Shown one piece after another: positions 7,752 through 16,100 of a stretch of DNA of 26,541 bases. Numbering within the stretch: position 1 is the first letter of the stretch; every line of letters begins with the position of its first letter. The stretch comes from a virus, in the IMG/VR virus record IMGVR_UViG_3300043100_000036, positions 1 to 26,541 of that record; one strand, given 5' to 3'. Made by a program: the position numbers and the translations under genes. The notes beneath the pieces are model-generated. The model ran no database searches and was not told the DNA's origin. It worked only from the letters and a program-made list of their open reading frames with translations.

Positions 7752-8198
7752 CTACTCGGCGCCCGCAGCGCGCCCGCGGCGCTTTGCGGCTGCGGCAATG
7801 GGAGGAGGCGCAGTATCACCCTTGGCCTCGGCACGCTCCGGAACGCCAGGCCCTGCCAGGTCGGGGGCGCCCTCCGCTACGACGGGGGCTTCAACCCCGG
7901 ATTTGGCACCGAGCGCCGCGGCCAGCGCCTCCAGCACCGCCTTATTGCTCACGCCCTGCTCGCGGATCGCGGCCAGGAGTGTCGCCGGGTCCTGGCTGTG
8001 CTGCCGATCCTCGGTTGCCAGGCGCTGACTGCGCTGAGCCTCTGTCTCCCAGTGCGGCTTCCCGTTAGTACAGAAGCCGCCGATGCGGTCGGAGAACTCA
8101 TTGGGGAAGCCGAAGCCGCCCTCGGCGTCGGCCTCGTAGGTGTGGCCGGTGACGGGGTCGGTGAGCGCGGTCGCGCCCGTACGCGTGTAAAGGCGCAT
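7752..8198 (-). CDS. Small protein downstream of capsid/HNH, head-tail region
   Basis: 148 residues from ATG 8198, with GGAG 8 bases upstream. The N-terminal ~50 residues (MRLYTRTGATALTDPVTGHT, then YEADAEGGFGFPNEFSDRIG) are a beta-rich unit. The middle (DPATLLAAIREQGVSNKAVL) is helical and the Pro/Ala-rich C-terminus ends in a basic tail (AAAAKRRGRAAGAE). I recognise the pattern from short proteins encoded after the capsid gene in actinophages but cannot name a function. Capsid accessory or connector-associated roles are possible. It is separated from the capsid gene by the HNH insertion, so the two were probably adjacent in an ancestor. Confidence 0.7.
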   Translation of the reverse strand: MRLYTRTGATALTDPVTGHTYEADAEGGFGFPNEFSDRIGGFCTNGKPHWETEAQRSQRLATEDRQHSQDPATLLAAIREQGVSNKAVLEALAAALGAKSGVEAPVVAEGAPDLAGPGVPERAEAKGDTAPPPIAAAAKRRGRAAGAE

Positions 8199-8237
8199 GA
8201 CTGCGCTCCTTCGGAAGTGTGAGGGTCAGGACATACT

Positions 8238-8268
8238 GAAGGCCGAGAGCGCGGGACTCTCGGCCTTC
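8238..8268 (-). other. Perfect 12-bp hairpin downstream of the HNH gene
   Basis: GAAGGCCGAGAG at 8238-8249 and its exact complement at 8257-8268 enclose a 7-base loop. It lies 16 bases past the HNH stop and 40 bases before the next start. No T-tract follows on either strand, so it is not a classic Rho-independent terminator. It could protect the 3' end of the HNH message, act as a processing site, or be a weak T-less terminator of the kind proposed in actinomycetes. Confidence 0.7.
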
Positions 8269-8284
8269 GGGGATGGAACTTGGG

Positions 8285-9268
8285 TCAGCGCCGAACCTTA
8301 CGCATCCGCAGGTTCTCGGAACGCGTCGTCGCTTGAAGATGATCAGGGCGCACGCAGTGCCGCACGTGGCAGGCGTGGTGGACATCGTGACCCTCGGGAA
8401 TGGACCCGTTCGCCAACTCGAAGGCGTAGCGGTGGGCATCCATGCGACGGCCGGGGGCGGCCATGAAACGCGCATAGCCGGTCTTGGCGTTGACAGATCC
8501 AGTCCACAGCCAGCAGGAGCCGGTCTTGTCGACGTAGGACCAGAAGCGCTGCTCAGGAGTGCGCTGCGACGGGCGCACAACCGAAGGGTCCTTCAGCCAT
8601 GCCCGGTAGTGGGCGCGGCAGATTGTCCGCTTATACACCGGGCGTTCGCACTCAGGCTCCGTGCAAACCAGCGAGCGCTCCAAGGTGGGCTTCGCGGGGA
8701 TTGGCTCCGGGACGTAGCCCCAGAACGCTCCCTGATCGCCACGGCGGATGTTCTCGCGTGGCGTCACGGGTTCTAGGTGATCCGGCCGAAGGCAAAGGCG
8801 TCGACGACACAGGTGGTCGAGATGAAGACCCTTGGGGATCGGACCCACTACATATTGGTACGCGATTCGGTGGACGAGTCGTGATCCGACCCTTGCGCCG
8901 AACAGGCCGTACCCGGTGGCCTTGTGAACGCAGCCTGTCCAAACCCAGCACGGCCCAAGATCGGGCCGCTCGTCGGGCAGCGGGCCATCCTTGTCAACCT
9001 GGGCCCAGAACTTGCGCACGGGCGGATCTGTCGTCTCGCCGTGGTTGGCGAGACGCCGGACGTGCATGTAGCACATGCCGTCCTGGTGAGGTTTACGCTC
9101 GCACCCGTCGACGGAGCAGACGCTGCCCTGCGCCGCGTAGCGCCGCGTTTCGTATAGCGGGTCGCCGTACTTGCGCCAGCGGGCGTAGTGCATGGAGCAC
9201 CACCCGCGCCCCATCACGCGCTTCTGGCAGTCGGGAATTGCGCAGGTGACGTCGGGGCGAGCGGTCAC
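8285..9268 (-). CDS. Tandem HNH endonuclease (two zinc-finger/HNH units)
   Basis: 327 residues. It contains two copies of a unit made of a Cys/His zinc knuckle (C-x2-H, as in WCSMHYARW) followed by an HNH nuclease fold. The first HNH core is at about 147-173 (LHLDHLCRRRLCLRPDHLEP ... EN, with D151, H152, H164, N173). The second is at about 293-319 (HDVHHACHVRHCVRPDHLQA ... EN, with H297, H298, H310, N319). Knuckles lie at residues 9-27, 51-69 and 202-220. Such enzymes cut DNA with a metal ion and often act as freestanding homing endonucleases in phage genomes. I chose GTG 9268 because AAAGGAG lies just upstream; the longer frame to 9322 runs through a hairpin. The gene splits the capsid gene from its usual downstream neighbour. 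Confidence 0.88.
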   Translation of the reverse strand: MTARPDVTCAIPDCQKRVMGRGWCSMHYARWRKYGDPLYETRRYAAQGSVCSVDGCERKPHQDGMCYMHVRRLANHGETTDPPVRKFWAQVDKDGPLPDERPDLGPCWVWTGCVHKATGYGLFGARVGSRLVHRIAYQYVVGPIPKGLHLDHLCRRRLCLRPDHLEPVTPRENIRRGDQGAFWGYVPEPIPAKPTLERSLVCTEPECERPVYKRTICRAHYRAWLKDPSVVRPSQRTPEQRFWSYVDKTGSCWLWTGSVNAKTGYARFMAAPGRRMDAHRYAFELANGSIPEGHDVHHACHVRHCVRPDHLQATTRSENLRMRKVRR

Positions 9269-9277
9269 GGGATGCTC

Positions 9278-9316
9278 CTTTATGGGAATGGCGATCCTCT
9301 CGCCATTCCCATAAAG
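9278..9316 (-). promoter_or_regulatory. 17-bp perfect hairpin masking the HNH ribosome site
   Basis: CTTTATGGGAATGGCGA at 9278-9294 is followed, after a 5-base loop, by its exact complement at 9300-9316. In the minus-strand RNA the end of the 3' arm (AUAAAG) supplies the first bases of the AAAGGAG ribosome site for GTG 9268. A folded hairpin should therefore block translation of the endonuclease. Freestanding homing endonuclease genes of phage T4 are controlled in a similar way. A TATCTT at the outer edge of the upstream arm could serve as a -10 element, but I see no -35 match. Confidence 0.7.
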
Positions 9317-9366
9317 ATACACTATCGCACTAGCCCACGCTTGGAGATTACTCAGATCTGTGCTGC

Positions 9367-10863
9367 TCAGGCGACATTCGAGAGGACTGCCATGGCAACG
9401 GGGGCACGGTTGACAAACGCGCCAAGGCTCTCAATTTCAAAGTCAACACGCGGCCCTCCGCCAGCAGTGTTGGCGATGCGGGAGCTGGCGTAGTCGTACC
9501 GGTAGGTGTCGCGCAGGGCGCGGTACTCCAGCACGTTGCTGATGTTGGCCTGCGGGAAGGGCACCCGGTCGGTGCGGGCGATGATGGTGCCCGGGGGGAC
9601 CGAGGGGTGGACCTCGATCGGGACGGTGATGCCGCCGGCCGGGGCGTTGACGACGGATCCGACGCGGCCACCGGCGGTGACGTTCAGACGGCCTTCGGCG
9701 TCGGTGTTCAGGAACGTGGTTGCGCCGGTCGATCCGAGGATCAGCGTCGCTGCCTCCTGAGCCTGGGCCGCGTTCATCATCAGCACGGTGGGGCTGCACT
9801 TGACGGCGTTCCACAGGGGCATGAACAGGTACTCCTGGAACTCGTTCACCGAGCCGCCGCCCAGGGTCAGCGCCGCCCCGTTGAGGGAGTTGAACACCGA
9901 CGGGTTGGTGTTCGCGGTCCCGGACTGCACCCACTGGCCGGTGCTGGAGTAGTCGCCGGACAGCGACGCGAGGAGGCCGTCGTACTGGGTGGAGTCGCCC
10001 GAGTTGTTGTCGGCGCTGGTGTTGATGGTCGGGACCGCGTTGGCGGTGCCCTTCCACGAGGTGGCGAGGTCGGGAACGGCGGTGCCGGTCGGCAGCGCGT
10101 TGTTCGACGTGATCGTCGACGTGACCGTGACCGAGTTGATCGTGGTGGTCGTGTAGTAGTACCAGGTGCTGCCGTTCGCCGAGTAAAACCAGTCGTACGC
10201 CACGGCGCCGCGGACGGCGGCGACGGTCGCAGTGACGGAGTTCGTCGAGCCCGAGCCGAACGTCGACACGAGGCTGCTGGTGCCCTGGCTGTTGCCGGTC
10301 CCGTAGTAGTAGCCGGTTCCGGTCCGGGCGGCGACGCCGATGTACAGCGACACGGCGCCGATGGTGCCACCAGAGGCGTGCTGGGTGACGACCGGAGCGG
10401 CAGGGACGGCGAGGGGGAAGCTCTGGGCGCCGACCAGCGCGCGGTCGTCGGCGATCAGCACCTGGTTCAGGGTCTGGAAGGTCGCGACGGCGTTCGCGTC
10501 AGCGTAGCCCTTGGAGAAGTCCTGCGCGTCCAGGGTCACAGTGCCGCCCATGCCGGAACGCATGTACTTCGCCTGGAAGTCCTGCTCCTGCACCTTGGCG
10601 ACGTTGGCGGCGTAGTCCAGGCCCATGAACGGCGACGGCTGCGCGGCCGTGTTGTTGAGGATGGCGCGCCATACGGCGTACGGGTTACCGTCGGTGGCCA
10701 CGACTCGCGCGATGGCGTCCCGGGCCGGCGTGACGACCGGGACGAGCTGGACAAGATCGCCCAGGTCGTAGGAGAACAGGCCGGTCTGGCTGGTGATGCC
10801 TGTGGTGGAGCCCTTGGCGATTGCCGCCAGGGTGGCCTCCGTCATTTCCTGCTGGGAATTCAC
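9367..10863 (-). CDS. Major capsid protein (HK97-like fold) with inserted domain
   Basis: 498 residues from GTG 10863, with GAGG 5 bases upstream. It lies after protease and scaffold genes. Residues 35-150 (QLVPVVTPARDAIARVVATD, KYMRSGMGGTVTLDAQDFSK) and the C-terminal region 340-498 (EFQEYLFMPLWNAVKCSPTV, TIIARTDRVPFPQANISNVL) follow the layout of HK97-fold coat proteins that build the icosahedral shell. Residues about 150-265 are a Gly/Ser/Thr/Tyr-rich beta stretch (VSLYIGVAARTGTGYYYGTG, YDWFYSANGSTWYYYTTTT) that looks like an Ig- or Fn3-type surface domain placed within the coat sequence. Residues 22-34 carry a GITSQTGLFSYDL motif that recurs in the portal fusion protein. Without the insertion the length would be ordinary for the family. 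Confidence 0.88.
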   Translation of the reverse strand: MNSQQEMTEATLAAIAKGSTTGITSQTGLFSYDLGDLVQLVPVVTPARDAIARVVATDGNPYAVWRAILNNTAAQPSPFMGLDYAANVAKVQEQDFQAKYMRSGMGGTVTLDAQDFSKGYADANAVATFQTLNQVLIADDRALVGAQSFPLAVPAAPVVTQHASGGTIGAVSLYIGVAARTGTGYYYGTGNSQGTSSLVSTFGSGSTNSVTATVAAVRGAVAYDWFYSANGSTWYYYTTTTINSVTVTSTITSNNALPTGTAVPDLATSWKGTANAVPTINTSADNNSGDSTQYDGLLASLSGDYSSTGQWVQSGTANTNPSVFNSLNGAALTLGGGSVNEFQEYLFMPLWNAVKCSPTVLMMNAAQAQEAATLILGSTGATTFLNTDAEGRLNVTAGGRVGSVVNAPAGGITVPIEVHPSVPPGTIIARTDRVPFPQANISNVLEYRALRDTYRYDYASSRIANTAGGGPRVDFEIESLGAFVNRAPVAMAVLSNVA

Positions 10864-10887
10864 GGGTACCTCGTTTCAGGTATGCGA

Positions 10888-10919
10888 AAGCCCCCTGACG
10901 GCTGGGCCGTAGGGGGCTT
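10888..10919 (-). terminator. Rho-independent terminator between scaffold and capsid genes
   Basis: On the minus strand AAGCCCCCTACGG pairs with CCGTCAGGGGGCTT (13 pairs, one bulged C, loop CCCAG) and is followed by a short T-tract (TTTCG). It lies 25 bases after the scaffold stop and 25 bases before the capsid start. No room for a promoter remains between it and the capsid gene, so capsid expression needs read-through, RNA processing or antitermination. Confidence 0.7.
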
Positions 10920-10943
10920 GAAGGCTTGGGTGGGCGCTGGGCG

Positions 10944-12743
10944 TTAGCCCTGCTGGAGCCGGTCGAATGCGGCGCGGGCCTGCTCCTGCATGCGCAGGGC
11001 GATCTCGCGCTGTTCGCCGGCGTCGGTGGAGGCCATGAGGCTCTTCTTGAGCTCGTGGCCCACCGGCGTTGCCGCTGATCCGTTGTCCATGCCGCGCACG
11101 TCGCGGGGGATGGCACCGTTGGTGAAGACCTTCGGCATGGCGGGCTGCTCTTCCAGCGCCTCGACCTTGGCCTTCAGCATCGCGACCTGTTCGGCTAGCT
11201 GAGCGCGGTCGTCGGCCTGCTTGGCGACGGTCTGCTCCTGTGTGGCCTGGTACTGGGCGAGTGCTGCTGCGACCGTGGCCTCGACGGTGCTCTTGAGCAC
11301 GTCTTCCGAGGGGGTGTCGGTGTTCTTGGTGACCGCGTCGTCGTCGGTGGGGACGGCGTCGGCGGGGGTTCCGGCCTCGGCCGGGGGTTCCGGCGTCAGG
11401 TCGGGGGTCTGGGGGGCGGCGGCATCTGCGGGGTCGTCCGTGGTGTCGTCGGCGCCGGTGTCGGCGTCTGCGCCGGACACGGGGGTGATCTTCGAGGGGT
11501 CGACGATGCCGACGAGCTTGCCGTTCGCGTTGAACACGGCGACCATCTCGGGCTTGTCGCCGTCGGCCTTGGCCATGTCGGTCACGGGCTGGCCTGCGAC
11601 CGGCTTCGGGTCGGCCTCCTGGACGCCCATCGCGGGCTCCTGGCCGGCTGCTGCGGTGACATCCTCCGACAGGGTCGGCTTGTCCATGTTCGGCTCCTCG
11701 TTGGCCGTCTTTGCGACCTCGTCGTCGGTGGTGGGTGCCTGGGGCAGGCTGGCGAGGACCTTCTGGAGGGACTCGACGGCGCCGCGGATGGCCTGCTCGT
11801 TGGCGGTGGACAGGACCCGGCCGGCCTTGCGGACCTGACCGAGGGCCTCGATGGTGCCCAGGGCATCGGAGTCGAAGCCGGCCATGGCCTTGCCGACCAT
11901 CTGCATGTCGTCGCAGCAGTCCGCCTCGGCCTGCTCGGCGACCGCGAACGGCGCCAGCACGCTGATGGCGTAGTCGATGGCGCAGCAGGCGTCCTGCAAG
12001 TCCCAGGCGTTCTCGGCGTCATCGGGGTCGGCGGAGGCAGCTTCCATGAGTTCGCGGTCGGCGAGCATGTCGATCGCGGCCTTGGCGCGGGCCAGGATGC
12101 TGGTCCACTTGCGGGCCGTTGCCGCGTCCACCGCTTCCCATGCCGGGGAGCCCGGGTCGGTGTCCATGCCCGGCGCGTCACCGTCCGCTTCGGCGAGCAT
12201 CACGGTCGGGTCCAGGGCGTCGTCGTCCATGTCCATCTCCTTGGCGACGTCGCCCTTCAGGCTGCCGTCCTTGTTCCAGTTGTCGGGGATCTCGGACGAG
12301 GCCCCCAGGCTGCGGGCGCGCCGGATGATGTGGGCGCGGATCGCGTCATGCGAGGAGCCGCCGCGGCCGACCGCGTGGATTGCCCGGTCGAGGTCTTCGC
12401 GGTCTTCGATGGGGTACGACTCGTTCTCCATGGCCGCGCCGCTGGCAGCCATGCGCTTGAGGTCGTCGGCGTCGTACTTCGCTTTGGCGACCGCGGCCTC
12501 GTGGATGAGCTTGAAGATCGCGGCCGGGCTGCCCGACATCGTCACCGTCTCCTCCGGTCGAGGCGCGGGCTCGGACTTGCCGATCAGGTCGCGGATCAGC
12601 CCCGGGTCCATCAGGCCCGCGCCGTCCTCGCGCTTGGCGATCAGGAACGTCATGCCGTTCGCGGCCTTGTCGACCAGGTCGACGCGGGGGATGTCGGCGT
12701 CTCGGAGCTCGGTGAACTCCTCGTCGGTTACGGGTGTGTCCAT
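10944..12743 (-). CDS. Scaffold-like head assembly protein with ChaB-like segment
   Basis: 599 residues; the ATG at 12743 shares its A with the stop of the upstream protease gene (TGATG). Residues 18-37 (IPRVDLVDKAANGMTFLIAK) resemble the segment that normally closes XkdF-type protease domains. Residues 109-156 (YPIEDREDLDRAIHAVGRGG ... AIRAHIIRRARSLGASSEIP ... DNW) match a ChaB/DUF6582-like unit frequent in phage head proteins. Residues about 395-480 are Asp/Pro/Ala-rich and disordered, and 485-540 form a coiled coil (LAEQVAMLKAKVEALEEQ) like scaffold cores. A Cys-containing helical region (DLQDACCAIDYAISVL, EADCCDDMQ) lies near 265-300. It probably templates capsid assembly and is cleaved by the neighbouring protease. 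That role is inferred from order and composition. Confidence 0.78.
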   Translation of the reverse strand: MDTPVTDEEFTELRDADIPRVDLVDKAANGMTFLIAKREDGAGLMDPGLIRDLIGKSEPAPRPEETVTMSGSPAAIFKLIHEAAVAKAKYDADDLKRMAASGAAMENESYPIEDREDLDRAIHAVGRGGSSHDAIRAHIIRRARSLGASSEIPDNWNKDGSLKGDVAKEMDMDDDALDPTVMLAEADGDAPGMDTDPGSPAWEAVDAATARKWTSILARAKAAIDMLADRELMEAASADPDDAENAWDLQDACCAIDYAISVLAPFAVAEQAEADCCDDMQMVGKAMAGFDSDALGTIEALGQVRKAGRVLSTANEQAIRGAVESLQKVLASLPQAPTTDDEVAKTANEEPNMDKPTLSEDVTAAAGQEPAMGVQEADPKPVAGQPVTDMAKADGDKPEMVAVFNANGKLVGIVDPSKITPVSGADADTGADDTTDDPADAAAPQTPDLTPEPPAEAGTPADAVPTDDDAVTKNTDTPSEDVLKSTVEATVAAALAQYQATQEQTVAKQADDRAQLAEQVAMLKAKVEALEEQPAMPKVFTNGAIPRDVRGMDNGSAATPVGHELKKSLMASTDAGEQREIALRMQEQARAAFDRLQQG

Positions 12744-13120
12744 CAGCTGCTCCGATGCGTGATACGGCGCGCGGAACCCTGGGGTGACCAGCCGGTGACG
12801 CGCCCGGACTTGTAGAGCTGCCAGGCGCGTTCGTCGAGGATTGCGCCGATCAGCCAGTCACCCTTGCGAACGACGACTCCATCGCCCAGGTCCCACGGCT
12901 CAGCTCGCCAGATGTAGGACTCGACGACAGTTGCGGCACCCACCGACTCGTCCGGGCCGTGGAACAGGCCGACCTGGGCGCCCTTCTGTAGGAAGCCCCA
13001 GGCGGCCTTCTCCAGTTCCACGTCGGTGAAGAAGTCCCGGCCGCCGTCCGCGCCGCGCTTGATACGTGGGTCGGGGCCCGCCTGGTAGGCAACGCCGAGG
13101 ACATAGCGCTGTTCGGGCAT
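12743..13120 (-). CDS. XkdF-like phage head maturation protease
   Basis: 125 residues from ATG 13120, with AGGAGG 5 bases upstream; the GTG at 13126 overlaps that site. The sequence follows the XkdF (Peptidase S78_2) pattern: FFTDVELEKAAWGFLQK at 30-46, the histidine of LFHGPDESVG (H54), the strand AATVVESYIWRAE, GDWLIGAILDERAWQLYKSG and the putative nucleophile in TGWSPQG (S112). These serine proteases trim scaffold and coat proteins during prohead maturation. It sits between the portal fusion and the scaffold gene, as expected. The domain is short, and its usual C-terminal segment appears at the start of the next gene, so the two may work as a split pair. Confidence 0.82.
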   Translation of the reverse strand: MPEQRYVLGVAYQAGPDPRIKRGADGGRDFFTDVELEKAAWGFLQKGAQVGLFHGPDESVGAATVVESYIWRAEPWDLGDGVVVRKGDWLIGAILDERAWQLYKSGRVTGWSPQGSARRITHRSS

Positions 13121-13129
13121 CGGCACCTC

Positions 13130-16100
13130 CTAGGCGGGCACGACGCTGCACCGGCAGCGCGGGTGAACAGGCGGATAGGCATTCCCGGACGGGTAAGCGG
13201 CACCGATGGGCCGCGGTCCGGCTCCGGCGTTGGCGATGCAGATCGGGCACGTGTTGACGCTCGGATCCAGCACCCACTGGCCCTGGGTGACTCCGGCCTG
13301 CCGGTAGCCGACGAGCGCGGCGAGGCCGGAGCTGCGGGTGATCTCGGTGACGGCGATGCCGAGCGCCGTGCTGAGGCTGCCGAGCGAGTCCCGCAGCAAC
13401 CTGCCGAGGACCAGTGCGGTCGCACCGGCCAGCAGGCCGGCCACGAGGATCCGGACGAGGTCGTCGTGCCGGGTGTCGGCCATGTGCTGGGCAGCACCGG
13501 GTGCGTCGTCCGCGAGCTGGCCGTAGTCCTCGTCGGCCTCGTTGTCGGCGATGGCGCGCAGGGCCTGGTCTGTGTCGCCGGGTGTCCAGCTGTCGAGCTT
13601 GAGGCGCTTCTTGCCGGCGGCGGCTGCCTTCGCGGACAGGAGCCCGATCAGGTAGCCGTCGGCGTGGACCTTGGGCAGGATCTTGGCCAGGGGCTTCGCG
13701 AGGTCGAGCTGTCGGGCCGCGAGCCACTCGGAGGTTTCGGCTGTTAGCCGCGCCTTGTCGAGCTTGCTGCTGTCGGCGGGGAGTTGGTGCTTCGCGAGGT
13801 AGTCCCGCGCGAGCTGTTCCGCCGCCGTGACGGTCAGCGTCGCCTTGAAGCTGCTGGCGATCTGCTCGGACCAGTAGTTGGCGGCAGCCTCGTCGTGCTG
13901 CCAGCCGGGCCAGTCGGCGGGCGCCCCCTTGGTGGGGGCGTCACCTTTTGGGTAAGCCGCCTTGGCGACTGACTCGCCACCGAGCGCCGCGAGTGCAGCG
14001 TCGATGTTGTCGAGCAGCTCCTGCCGCACGGCCGGGTTGCCGGGCAGTAGGTCTGGGTCCCACCAGGCCAGGGCCTCGGTGATGTCTCCATCGGGATCAT
14101 CCGGGTTGGGGATCTGGTCCCGGTCGCCGCAGATCGGCACGCAGCCCTCGGACGGGACCGTCCACACGATGCCCTGGTAGATCCCGTTCGGGCTCGTCCA
14201 GGTTCCGCCCTGTGCGCCGGGCGGCGGCATGCAGCCGGTCTCCTCGGCCCACTCCCGCCACGCACCCTGGAGCGGCGACTCCTCGCCCTCCAAGTGTCCC
14301 CCGGGGAACTCCCACATGCCTGACGCGGGATCCTCCGGGTCCAGGGCCCGCTGGAGCATCAGCACTCGGGCCGTGTCGGCCGCCTGCACCGCGAGGCCGG
14401 CGACCGCGACCTCGCCCGACGCCTTGCGGACAGCAAGCCGGCCGGAGTCGTTGAGGTTGTGCGCGGCGATCTTGTCTGTGGCGGTGAAGGTGAAGTCGCG
14501 CCAGCGCCGGTCGCGCCGACGAGCCTTCACGAAGCGCTTGAACGCCGCCAACTCGGCCGCCTTGGCGGCCTCCTGGGCATCGTCCGGTTCTTCGTCGTGC
14601 TGGTGGCCGGCGAGGTCGTAGCTGTAGATGCCGGTCGCGGAGGTGATACCCGCGGTCGGCATCGCCGGGCCACCGCCTTCGCTGTCCTTGGCCACGGGCT
14701 GCGGCGGGGGCGCGGGGGGCATTGCGGACGGCCCGAATTCCTCCTCCGCCAAGGGAGTGGTCTTGATCGGGGGGTTGGGGACAACGCCCTCCGCGCCGCC
14801 GAAGACGGCGTGAGGGAGCTGTGTGCCCGGCTCGGGCGCTGCGGTCTCCGGATCGATCTGACCCGCGAGGGCATACAGGGAAGCGAGCGGGATCGGCCCG
14901 GAGCGGGTGGTGGAGATGAAGCGGGGCATCGGCTGCCCATCGGGCTCGGGTAGCCCGTACCGCATCTCGCGGATGTCCGAGCCGCCGATGACGCCCAGCT
15001 CCAGGTAGATCTTGTCTGCCTGGGCCTGCTGCAACCGGTCCGCCTGCTCTTCGCCGAGGTCGAAGATGAAGTCCAGGGGCAGGCCGAGGTCGTTTTGCAG
15101 GAACCGGCTGAGGATCCCGGAGATGTGGCGCAGCAGTGGCAGGTCGCCGACGCGATGCTGTACATCGGCCTGGGATTCGCCGCTGCTCTTGTTGACGTTC
15201 TCGGTGAACCCGAGGTCGGCGGGTACAACGTGATAGGCCGCCGCGGTCTTCCGCATCAGGAACAGCGAGAAGCCGTCGGTGAAGTCCTTCTCGTTCGACC
15301 AGGCCAGCGTCGAGCCGCCGGGCATCCACTTGATCTGGTGCTTCGCTGCCTGATCCCCGTACATCGCGCCGTCCCAGTACTCCTGGAACTGCTCGATCTG
15401 GTCCGGCGACCAGTCCTCGGGCGCGGACGCGAACGCCTCGGGGATGTTGCCGTCCGTGAACCGCTGCAAAAAATAGGCCTGGAACCTGAGGTCGGTGTTG
15501 GCGTTGAGGAGGATCGTCTCCAGCGGCGCCTTGCCGTACGGGCTGTTCGGGACCTTCCGGAACGGCTGGTAGATCAAGTCGCCGACCGTCAGCCAGCCCC
15601 ACGGCAGCCCGTTCGCGTACTGCACATACGCGGGCGGCTCCGGATCGCCCGGCTGGGCAGCCGTGGGCGTGTTGCCCCAGTAGTCCAGCAGCGGCGCGAC
15701 CGTCGTACCGTCGACCACGCGCAGCCCGACGGCGTCACCACGACGGTTGCGCAGCCGGTAGAGGGTGCCGGCGTCGTAGGCGAGGATGTCGTACAGCCAG
15801 GAGGCGAGCCACGACGAGAACGGCTGATTGCGGTCCGGCATCGCCAGTACCTGCATGCCGATGTCGATGGCGTCCGAGACGTCCCCGCCGTAGCCCGACT
15901 TTGCTACCAGGGACCACTCCAGGGACCGGATCGAGTCGATCCGGTGCCAGATGCACATCTGCGCAACGTCGTAGGCTTCGATCAGTCCGCGGAGGGTCTC
16001 GAACGCGACGCGTTCGTGGATACGCGGCCGTGTCGAGATGTTCGTGCCGGGGACGAAGTTGTGCGACCGCGGGGTGCGGCTGTAGCCGTCGAACGGGGCG

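Noticed and set aside
9607-10947. Plus-strand open frame (446 codons) opposite the capsid gene
   Set aside because: Low-complexity Gly/Arg/Asp/Val-rich antisense shadow with no ribosome site or recognisable domain; the opposite strand encodes an HK97-like capsid.
14097-15602. Second minus-strand frame within the portal fusion (501 codons)
   Set aside because: Arg/Pro/Ala-rich out-of-frame reading; the main frame holds the portal and Nudix motifs without interruption.
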